From NCBI RefSeq assembly GCF_015706575.1, contig NW_024037074.1:25905334-25969333 (forward strand): a stretch of DNA of 64,000 nucleotides. Direction: 5' to 3'. This DNA comes from Patiria miniata. Taxonomy: Eukaryota > Echinodermata > Asteroidea > Valvatida > Asterinidae. Made by a program: the position numbers and the translations under genes. A model generated the notes under the pieces. That model was given only the letters and a program-made list of their open reading frames with translations. It was not told the DNA's origin and did not search any database. Of the stretch, positions 35,016 through 45,300 are shown piece by piece (the stretch's first letter is position 1; the number at the start of each line of letters is the position of its first letter).

Positions 35016-35626
35016 GAAAATTAAAAAAATAAATAACTCCCAAGTCCCTTCTCGGTCTTCGTACCAAACCGTCTCCGGTCTAGCCAAACAAAACCCCAAA
35101 AAAACAAAAACACGAGTTTGCCGAACATTACGTATTAATATGCCTTATTGTCGAACGGAAAAGCGATAGAACGCGGTGCGGAGGTTTCTAAACGCGTATG
35201 AGAATATTTCGCCGAATCTAAATGCCTATAACATTATCCTAACACTCCTACAGATCCAGCAGCTGCTTTGCTTTGCGGATGCTGCATAATGCACGCCTGC
35301 AGCGTCTGCACTCCTCCCAACTTGACCTACAAAAAAACCCTAATTAATTGTTTGCATCACTTGCACCAACGTTTTGCCCAGAATGTTGATTAGGTTTTAT
35401 ATTGTTTCAATTTATTTTTTAGTTTCTGAGACTGAGGTGGAGAACGTCTTTTAACCTTCTCCAGAAAGGGAGTTACACAAGACCTGCAAGTCAATGTGAC
35501 AATGAAGGAGACACTTGTCACAGGTTTATCATTGAAAGTACTGGTGTAAATTAGCGAGTTGAATTATTCAGGGACAACAATTTGAAAAAAAAAACTTCCA
35601 CTGGAATGCTACCCTTCAACTGTTCC

Positions 35627-36735
35627 ACGTGCGAACGCAATGTCACTGCACGTATCAAATTCCTATGCAAATTAACTCACGTGCGAACACAATGTCACTG
35701 CACGTGTCTGACGAATTTCTATGCAAATTAAGTTATACTCAACGTGCGAACGCAATGTCACTGCACGTATTTTATAAATTCCTATATGCAAATTAACACA
35801 CGTGGGAACACAATGCCAATGCACGTGACAAATTCCTATTGGCATTGCATTATTATTGAATAAAATAATCATTTTCGTTCAACCTTAATTCTGCTGTAAT
35901 TTACCTTCCATGTAAACTTTTTTTAACATCCAATGAAATTTAAGGAGTTCTCTGTTTCAGGTGACAAAACTCTCTTCGGAGCTTCCCCAAAAAATTAAAG
36001 CATTTTACTGCCTTGAAATGAAGTTAATTATCCGCTCAGCCAGAAAATAATTCCTGGCCGGCCAGTGGCTTCTTGCAGTCTCAAACTTTATATCTAAACT
36101 GCTTCGGATTAACGGAGCCTATAGCCACGCCCCATTTTTATTTACAAACGTGCGAACGCAATGTCACTGCACGCGTCTTCCGAATTTCTATGCATAGATA
36201 TAGGAAAAAAAAGACTACATCGGCAGCGCGTCCACACGCGCCCATTCATTGTGCGATAAATCGCCGCCTTTTTTTTTTATTGTGTTTCGTGGACGCGCAA
36301 CAAATTAACGTAAAGTAATGGAGCTAAATGTATCTTTCCTCTAGCACCGTGACCAAGCTCAACGCAAGCGAAGCAAGAAATACGCACCGAGTATTTACGC
36401 GATTCGCCCACGCGTTAGTGATAATGGTGCACTGTGCGCGTAAACGGCGTTGCGTTCGTCACGTTTTCGCGCATCATTTGAATCTTTCCTCCAGCACGTG
36501 ACCCTCCATGCAAGTCCGCGCGTGTGGACGCGCTGCCGATCTAGTCTTTTTATTCTATATCTATGTTTCTATGCAAATTAAACGTGCGAACGCAATGTCA
36601 CTGCACGTGTGAGATGGATTCTTATGCATTTTTTTATTGTACGTGCGAACACAATGTCACCGCACGTGTCTGACGAAATTTTATGCAAATTGGTTTTTAT
36701 TCTACGTGCGAACGCAATGTCACTGCACGCGTGAG
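35627..36735. repeat. ~60-bp array: ACGTGC..GCACGT palindrome plus octamer
   Basis: Eight copies of a 27-bp core beginning ACGTGCGAACGCAATGTCAC, at 35627, 35679, 35742, 35800, 36148, 36582, 36641 and 36704. Most are followed by TATGCAAATTAA containing the POU octamer ATGCAAAT. The core ends form CACGTG E-box-like sites in several copies. A ~320-bp non-array segment (35827-36147) and a TIR element (36193-36565) interrupt it. It is not CRISPR: the spacers are related to each other and the host is an animal. Confidence 0.85.
36193..36565. mobile_element. TIR element inside the octamer array
   Basis: Ends CATAGATATAG and inverse CTATATCTATG, then GACTA(C/G)ATCGGCAGCGCG with GTCCACACGCG inward. 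Flanked by TTTCTATG (36185-36192, 36566-36573). The 8-bp duplication suggests hAT-like. Removing the element and one target copy restores an array unit. Confidence 0.82.
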
Positions 36736-36812
36736 ACAAATACCTAATCACTTATAATTGCTTATCCCAAAGTTATACTTAATACACAAATAAAGGCCTT
36801 ACACTTATTTAA

Positions 36813-37291
36813 AGATATAGTCCATCATTTGTAATTTGTGCATTTTGTTCGTTTGAAGCAACAAAAGTGTTCAAAATCTAATGAAGGATACTGAACAACT
36901 AACCTGATGAAGTTTCAGCTCAGCTTCAGCTGTATATTCTGAGAAAAACAGCATTCTAGGATCTCAATTTCAAATCAAAAGTTGCTGAATCATGTTTTGA
37001 ATTGTTTTGAATTGCAGCGATGTTGCGCACTGATCCGACGAATTATAGCAACCGCGCGCGCCTGTGCGTCGTGCCAATGCTTGCGCGCGCTGCGCCGAAT
37101 AACAAAACGCACAACTAATTTAAATTTTCCTACGAAAGGCCTTCTTTCGTTGATTACTTCAAAATGATAGCTTGCCAGAAAGATTAATTTCACAGGGAGT
37201 TTAGTCCACTTATTATCTTTCAACCAAGTATGTTTTTCAACAATAATACGCCAGTTAGTCTTCGGATGGCTGCAAATGATGGACTATAGCT
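36813..37291 (-). mobile_element. Family D TTAA element, copy 4
   Basis: TTAA at 36809-36812 and 37292-37295. The minus-strand frame 36990-37223 is part of the repeat. Confidence 0.82.
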
Positions 37292-37969
37292 TTAAAGTGG
37301 CCCTAGATTTTGTAGGAGAACCTTATACACATGTTCATTAATCAGAGACATGTAACGTACCTCTTTCTACTCTTGAAGACATTGCCCCTCTTGGTGTTGA
37401 TCTTGCAGTAAATGGTAACGATGTCTTTGTTAATACAATATAAATTGGACACAATGTGCACGTTCAATTAGGATAAACAATTTTATATAGAGCCAAAATG
37501 ATAATTTTGAACAGTGTAATGAGTTGCATGCAGTGAGCGTGAGGAGCACAACGACAGTAATGAAGGCCTAGCCCAGCACCGAAACAACAGCTAGGTCGCT
37601 GTACCATGGTGATCAGCGAGGCATGAATGTAACAATAGGGTTGGAGTCTGAGTGGAAATCTTCTAAACACGTTATTTGCATAATGTGCATTCAGCACAAG
37701 CCTGGGTTAGAAATGAGAATCGGATAGAATGCTAATGACGTAATTCCGATGGGCGATTACATTTTGGTCACGAGCCCCTTTAGAGGGGTGGCACAGTTTC
37801 ATACTGATCAACTTGAGTTGAAAACAATTGCCTGTTTAAATACATTTGTGAAGGACGAAAACAAAAGGTACTGCACTCACTTTTGGGGGTTGAAATTTTG
37901 GACTGACCGGTTACAGTCGAATCAACGGGGCACTTGCTCAATAAAAGGCATCTTCCGTTGGTGTAGCAG

Positions 37970-38957
37970 CAGTGGCGTAGCCACCGGGGGGGGGGGGCCT
38001 TGGGGGGCGACCGCCCCCCCCCCATGAAACATTGTCGCCCCCCCCCCCCCCACTGAAATTTTGAGTTTCAAAAAAATGTATTATTGATCTACATGACGCC
38101 ATGGGCGTCAATCCTGGGGGGGGGGGGGGGGGACAGGGGGACATGTCCCCCCCCCCACCTTTTGAAGGATGGGGGACACAATATCAAATGTCCCCCCCCC
38201 CCATTTTTGAACTCGCGTCTCATTTACAGGGCCTATTATGTACTACAATGTATCTTTTGCTTAGAAAATATTGGTTAAAGTGGTCAGAAATTGCCTCAGA
38301 TAGCACCACAGAGCATTTAGAATCCAAAATTTTTCGGGGCCCTTAAGCGGGCCCCGAACCCTACGCCTATAGCTCAGAATTCTGGTAGCTGATTCAATGA
38401 CTCCAACCTCGAAAACAATGTTCACAAAATTTTCTTATGCCTTTAACTGAGAAAACCTCCAAAATTATGTTTAAATTATTATCTTTTGTGCTAAGATAAT
38501 CATTGATAATCATTGGTTAAAGTGGTAAGAAATTGCCTCAGATCACACCACAGAGCATCGGAAATCCTATTTTTTCGGGGCCCTTAAGCGGGCCCCGAAC
38601 CCCACGCCAATAGCTCAGAATACCGATAGCTGATTCAATGTCTCCAACCTCGAAAACGATGTTCAAATAGTTATCTTTTGCCAAGAAAATATTAGTTAAA
38701 GCATGGAGGAAAGTGGTAAGAAATTGCTTCAGATCACACCACAGAACATCTAGAATCCAATTTTTTCCGGGGCCCTTAAGCGGGCCCCGAACCCCACGCC
38801 GTAAGGGCTTCGCGCTTCGCGCTTGCATCAGTTATGATCAAGGTATGTCCCCCCCCCCACTTTTGAGAAGCGATTGACGCCCCTGCTTGACGCCCCCACA
38901 TGAAATGTTCCAGCCCCCCAGCGCCCCCCCACTGAAAAATTCCTGGCTACGCCACTG
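37970..38957. mobile_element. hAT-like element with poly-G/C and a tripled hairpin unit
   Basis: TIR CAGTGGCGTAGCCA and inverse TGGCTACGCCACTG, flanked by the perfect 8-bp duplication TGTAGCAG (37962-37969, 38958-38965). The interior has poly-C/G blocks and three direct units centred on the hairpin GGGGCCCTTAAGCGGGCCCC at 38336, 38577 and 38769. It carries no transposase, so it is a composite non-autonomous element. Confidence 0.85.
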
Positions 38958-39751
38958 TGTAGCAGCGTATCCAGCTTTTTTTTTGGGGGGGGGGGGGCAC
39001 ATCCGTGCTGAACTTAATGTCAACATGTTTTTTTCACCGGACACTTGGCCTCCGTAAAATCAAACGGGGGGGGGGGGGGTACCAAGTTTACAGAAATTGG
39101 AGCGCTCTTCGAAACCGGCCATTTTATTCTGGTTCTGTATCTGGTAGAATATGCTGCATGCATAATCTCATCACAATAATGACAGTGCGGGAACACATTG
39201 CCCGATCGCAGCATGAAACCCAATGGAGCCAAATTATTCAAACGCCACTTTTGAAGGATTTCCGGTACAAATGCAAGAAACTGTTGATCTTTTATGAAGA
39301 ATTTGTGTTGGAAACACATTAGCACAGCTGTACCGATATTCGCGGAGTGCCCGGGGCCTATCACGCTTAGCAGCCGGTCTATTCGCGGTCCGTTAATGGT
39401 GACTGCGGGCGCGCGGCATGTACCGCGTTCACCGATTGTAAATCTCAACTTTAGGTCCTCATCAGTTTCATTAAAAAGTATTTTAAGAATTAAGGATGTA
39501 TATTGTGAAAATAAAAAAATAGTTATTTGTTTGGTGTTCTTTAAATGTTATAGGAGGATCTGAGGCTCAACTTTGGGAATCAAAACCGAAACTCAGATAA
39601 CGAAGCTTAATTTGAACGTGATTTACCCTCTTCTCTTGCGGAAAGGGATTGTTTTATTTTCATGTGTGACCTTTTTATTATTGGTTATTATTACCATTTA
39701 TGATAATAATTATTATATTGTACCAGAAATCATTTCAAATGGCGTTTGAAT

Positions 39752-40375
39752 AATTGGCTCCATTGAGATTCCCGACACGACCGGGCATGCAATGTGTTCC
39801 AGGGGACAAGTCGGTCAGGGGGCGAGTAGGTCAGGGGGCGAGTAGGTCTGGGGGCGAGTCGGCTAGGAGGCGAGGGGGCGAGTCGGCTAGGAGGCGAGTT
39901 GACCTGACACCCTTCAGATTGCCGAACACTAATTAGTGCCTATAGCCCGCCAAAGTGACGCCATTTTCCCTGCACTGTTAAAATTGATTCGGCTGCGTAT
40001 AATGACTGCCTCTTTAAAGCAAAATCAGTGAGTTTTGACATTATGTGTGGTACACTTTGTTTTAAATGATGCACTAGCTGTCATGATTCCCATTATGCAG
40101 CTAATAATTTAATCGTAATTTTTGCATCAAAATTTCAAAAATAGTGGATGAAACGGTTGCTTATGTCGGTTTTTTTTTATATGGCTTGACAAAAACATTG
40201 TTATTTGTCGGTTATTATGGAAAATTCGTTGAATAAATGAAGTTATCTTTCTTGAAAATAGATCACCTTTTCCCGCATGTATTATAGATTTTTTTGTCTT
40301 TAGGTGAATGCGCGGCTGAATCTGTAGCTGACTACGCAGCCAGAAATCCGGCCAAATCCGCGGCTAAGTTGAGCC
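39752..40375 (-). mobile_element. Right member of the inverted pair with 23446-24610
   Basis: Runs from GGGGGCGAGTCGGT-like units (39805-39900) to GGTGAATGCGCGGCTGAATC and AAATCCGCGGCTAAG (about 40302-40375), the reverse complement order of the 23.4-24.6 kb copy but without the family A MITE. Confidence 0.6.
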
Positions 40376-41545
40376 AGGTATTGTCTGGTATCTGCCGCAA
40401 AATTTGTGCACTGTTTCACGATCGTTGTGAAGTTATCCAGACTTCAATCAACAACCCTATGGAAACTGAGTAAATACTGGGTTGCACCTGTACAATAAAC
40501 TCAAGTAAAATCTGCTGAAAATTTGATTAATTGATTGACAGATCCCTGTAAGTTAGTGCATTTTGTTGTTTGAAGTTCGAACATATAAACTTCATCTTGT
40601 GTTTTGATGTTGGAATCATTCTGTTGTAGAATTTGGTTGGAAAAGAATGTTTCATTTTGACGCCTAATCATTTTTATTTTAATGACATTTGATTTATTAT
40701 TACTTTAGCCTAGGGCCTAATTTATATTAATTCGAACATTTTATTTGTTCACTGAAGCTTGAAGTTGAACATGAAAAGAGTAGGCCTATAACTTTACATG
40801 AAGGCAAGGGTGAAAACATAAGCTGCACAAAATTTGAAATTATTTTAAGACATTTAATTATGATTTTTGGAAGATTGCATTAGTCATGTTACTTAGTCTT
40901 ACTAGAAACAAAAAATGTTCACACATAACTTGCCTGTAATACAAATATGCAACTTTTTTCCCAGCATCGTTTGTCATACATTGCATAATTCCGTACACAT
41001 TATAGGCCCCCTCATTGTTTTTGGCCAAATTAAGAGTTTGGCTGGATGCCTATAAGTGATTTCTGTACTGATTAGTCATTATTTGACCAAGAGGTGCTCA
41101 GTAGTTTTTGAGTCGTACTGAAAAGTATAGGGGGACTTTCATTTTTGGTTGAGTGTTTTATGGTGAGAAAACGTGGCATCAGGATGCAACAGTCTTTCAG
41201 AAAAAGTTTCTCCTAAAGTAAAAACTGGTAGAGAAACAAATCTTTCAAAACAATATCTGTTGTAGTTAAAAACTTTCCTGTAATTATTACAAAATTAAAA
41301 ATCATTACCCTTGAATCACAATATCTTGACCTATTTATGCAGTTGCATGTATGTCAAGAGTATGTTTTTTTTTATATCGTTTCGGTTTGCGGTAACACCA
41401 TGTGGTAATAACTACTGCTTAGCAGATATTTAGTTCTAAAAAGAACTTGTCCTGCTTATTATCAACTTTCGCTATGTAGTTTTTGACTTTTAGTATTTTT
41501 TTACTTTTCAAACTGAACACCTTTTTTTCCTGGTCTCTTTTGCAG
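40376..41545. other. ABHD8: Upstream region of ABHD8
   Basis: AT-rich, with no repeat recognised. It probably includes an ABHD8 5' UTR intron (ending at the 41545 acceptor); the promoter itself is not identifiable. Confidence 0.35.
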
Positions 41546-41643
41546 AGGAAGCTGAAACATTGTTCAACATGCCAGACCCTTCCTTTTGAGCTCAAAATTT
41601 TGGGGTGTACTAATGCCCATTTCTACGCACAACGCGATGAGCA
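41546..41643 (+). promoter_or_regulatory. ABHD8: Probable ABHD8 5' UTR with two upstream ORFs
   Basis: A strong acceptor (T-rich tract ending TTTTGCAG at 41545) precedes this stretch, suggesting an unseen upstream non-coding exon. Two upstream ATGs are present. The one at 41569 encodes a 6-residue peptide ending at 41589. The one at 41613 (with a second in-frame ATG at 41637) encodes 39 residues and ends at 41732, overlapping the ABHD8 start in another frame. This arrangement could reduce or regulate ABHD8 translation. The UTR exon itself is an inference. Confidence 0.5.
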
Positions 41644-42332
41644 ATGACGACCAGGTCCAGCTCATTCGGCCCGCAGAGAAGCCATCGCGTCGCCCCCGAT
41701 CCGTCATCCAACGAAACCCTCAACATCATTGAAGTACGCAAGGGAAGATGGCTGCATGTCCAACACATTCTGCCCGAACAGAGAAAGCAAACCAAGCGAC
41801 AATTTGTCGCAGCCCCAGAACTCGAAGAACTTGGCGAGACTGCGGAGGAATGCAGAGAGCATGATGGGATACGCGGACCTGAGAACGATGTAAACTGTCT
41901 GGCATCCAAGCCGTGCAATGTGGATTTCAACGCCTCAACCCGGCAACAGACTACAGCGACCACTAGGCAAATTTCTCTGCGCGACCGCAACCTTGAGAAG
42001 CTTGCTAGGGACAGCGATGGTAGCATCCTAAGCAATCAATCCTATCCGGACAGTGCAAGCCAGAGCTCACTCCATTCAATCATGGAGGACGGCAACACAG
42101 CGTTCTTCTTCATCCACGGTGTCGGAGGCTGCTCAGACCTGTGGCGTCACCAGATTATGTACTTTGTCAGTCAGGGTTACGAGGTCATCGCCCCTGACCT
42201 CCTAGGTCACGGTTTCAGCCGGGCACCCCATCAGTCCAAGGCCTATTCCTTTGGCGAGCACGCTGATGACATAATGACCGTATTTGACCGCTACTGCAAA
42301 AAGAGGAATGTCCTTGTTGGCCATTCTTACGG
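41644..42332 (+). CDS. ABHD8: ABHD8 coding exon 1
   Basis: 229 codons plus two bases of the Gly after GHSY; donor GG|GTGAGT. It holds the variable N-terminus and the first half of the hydrolase fold including the nucleophile elbow. The minus strand also has a long open frame here (41610-42035), treated as a shadow. Confidence 0.94.
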
Positions 42333-45300
42333 GTGAGTCTTGTTTCCATGAAGTTGTGATCCAGTATCTTGTAAAGTATCGACACGTACACAAAATGCAA
42401 AGCATGTAATTTTTAGATACTGCATACTTTGTCATGCAAAGTTACAGGTGTTGGGCAGAATTATGTGGACTGGCAATGCAGTCACTGTGTGGACCTGCGT
42501 ACAAAAGATGTCCCCACAGTGCAGGTAGTTAGGACGTTGTGTGGACTTGCCCACGTCCACACAAGGTTTCCCTATCTCTGAAAAACAGTTTTCGAGGCAT
42601 TTTGGGGTTAGGGTTGTCCATCGCAAAATGAAGAGGAACACACAAGGAAATCATGATCAAAAATATGGGTTAAAAGATTGTTCACAGTGGGAGTATAATG
42701 AGTTTTTTCTTTGTTTTTCTTAATTATGCGAAAACAAAGGAATGTCCACATGCCGTGACCTCGTGGTCTGGAGCATTGAATTCACGGTCTGCGGGTAATT
42801 CTGCAGGTTGTGGGTTCGAGTCCAGCCTGGGGTTGTGGTACGTGTGCCCTTGGGCAAGGCACTTTGTCACTCATTGCTTCTCCCCACCCAGGAGTAAATG
42901 GGCACCTGTGAGGGTAGAGATGGTTATTGTAATTGATTTTAGCTGCTTTGCGCCGAATTGGCAGCATGGAGCTGTATATTCCCCAGGGAGCTGAGATGGT
43001 TTTGAGATATTAGATTGGCCCAATGATCAGGGGTAATAATAATGTAAGCGCTTTGATCTTAGTTAAAAGTGCTGTGTAAGAACCTGGTATTATTGGGTAT
43101 GTAAATGTGTGAGTTTGTCTTACAGTCACTATGTGGACATGTGAACAAAAGGTGTCCACATAATGCAGGTTGTGTTGACCTTATGTGGACTAAGCTGTGT
43201 TCACATAACGTTTCGCCCTCTCGGGAAAACAGGTTTAGAGGCATTTTCGGGTTAGGGTTATTTGTCGCAGAATGAAGAGAAACATTCAAGAAAATCCAAA
43301 AAAAAGGGGAAAAAAGGGGGGGGGGGGGTTGAAAGAGTTTTCACAGTTTGAGTACAGTTATTTTTTGTACCGAGTTTTCTTAACTACACGGAAACAAAGG
43401 AATGTCCACCTAGCGTATACATGTAAAACAAACGTGTGTACGGTCAAATTCACATTTCAGTTTTTTAGCTTTCATTGTCTAGTTTTCTGTTTTCATTACA
43501 ACTTATTGATCTCCCTGATATCTTTTTCCCTGTTCTGATTTCACAAGCACAGAATTTTGTTTATTTGTCTTTGTTTTTTTAGGGCCTGTTTTTGTGCCAA
43601 GATTGCCCGTGAGCGTGCCAGGAAGGTCGCCAAGGTGGTCCTTATCAGCGGTGGTGGGCCCGTCCCACTCCAACCGGAACCCTGTCAGCTGTTCTGCCTG
43701 CCCAGCTGTGTGCTGGCTTGCATCAAGCCAATCATAACCAGTTGCTTTGTCAGGTAAAGACGGATGGAAGATTCTGTACTATATTTGAAACTCCATTAGA
43801 CAAGTGCACTGTTTTATGATGCCAGACCCAACCTAGGTTTTAGACAACAAAAAAGAAAGTACCTAGTGGCTTTACTAACGGTAGTGTATATCATTTGCAG
43901 CTGTCCAAAAGGTAACTGACAAATTATTGTTGAAAAGTAAATTTTTAATACTTAAAGTTTCAGGGTTCATTCACAGAAATGTTGATTTCAATGAATAAAA
44001 TGGGGGAAAAAGCACAAAATTTACCACAGAGCCTGCTATTTCCAAGCCGTTTTTTTTCGGTTGTGTAATTCGAATTCCAAGGAAGTAATTATTATGCAAA
44101 TGTGTCATATCTCCAGAATGGGAGGGGCTATGGAGCTCTATTATGAATGAAAGCTTACGTTGTGGGCTTTCCACCCATGTATATGACCCAATTTTTTTGT
44201 TGCATAATACCCTTTTTGTGGAGAGTGGGTCACATAGTACAAAAAAATACTGGAGAATAAATTGATATAAGCAACTAATGTAAAGTAAAATACCAGCAAG
44301 GGGGGGGGGGGAGCAAAGACGAAAAAATAACTCAAAAATGAGTTACCTTTGGTGATGTAGATTAAGTTAAAGGAAACATTCACATGCAGTGAAAATTCAG
44401 CTCATGTTGCAACAATACATATACAAGATCTTAATACTTGTTTTCAGTGACAAGAAAGTGGTAGTTTTTCAGATATTAGCAAATCCTTTTATCAATACAT
44501 TTAAGAGGACGCTATTTTGCTTTTGTCACACAAGGTACTCCTTTTCAAAAGAATATGTGAACAGTACAAAAAATAGTCCAAATTACCCTCCAAAAAGTTT
44601 GGAAGAAACAGTGGCCACTACTTTTGTCCAAACAAGCTGTTTAACATGATAAACAAGTAAAAAGGGAACTTTCTCCAAGAAAATGAAAACAGTGTGATAT
44701 ATTTGTACACAAAGCTATGGAGACACTACTGGTCTGCCTTGATAGACATCACGCTTTTGCTCATGAATATGGAAATTGACATTAGCATAAAACTAAAATG
44801 TTGAAATATCTCCCTTTTACTGCTACAAAGGAGGTGGAAAGTCATAGTAACATGGCAAGAAAGCTGTTTTAAATGTATTTAAAGGGAAAATACAACATTT
44901 CCAAACATCGAAAAATAAAACTACCAAGTTGTTACGAAATACCTACTAGGATGTTGGTAAATGACATGCTTAAGCATCCTGTAAAATTATGGCACCTGGT
45001 GTGAAGCCATTTTCAAGAAAATGGTATATTTGTATACATTTCCAACGCTGGTCGGCCGATCACCGTTGGAAAAACCTAACTATTTTTCAATTACTGCTCC
45101 AAATTTACAATTTATTTTAGTCTAAATTTAGTTTTGCTAGCTATTGGTTCCATGTTCATGAACGGGTGCGGGCCAGCTAGACTGGTTCCCTTACCTTACA
45201 ATTTTCCGGTATTTTTGATCCATTTCATCTTTAGTGGAGTCAGGGAACCAGACTACTTGAATATTTTAGTTTTTCTTGGTTTTTCCAGCATTTTCGAACA

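Noticed and set aside
35240..35335. Small GC-rich minus-strand exon-like stretch after TTTTTTTGTAG
   Set aside because: Open for 25 codons with many Cys/Arg but no recognisable family and no partner exon; too little evidence.
35627..36735. CRISPR-like repeat-spacer array
   Set aside because: Animal DNA, related spacers with a shared octamer, no cas genes; it is a minisatellite-like array.
41610..42035. 141-codon minus-strand frame over ABHD8 exon 1
   Set aside because: Antisense shadow of a GC-richer true exon; no family resemblance.
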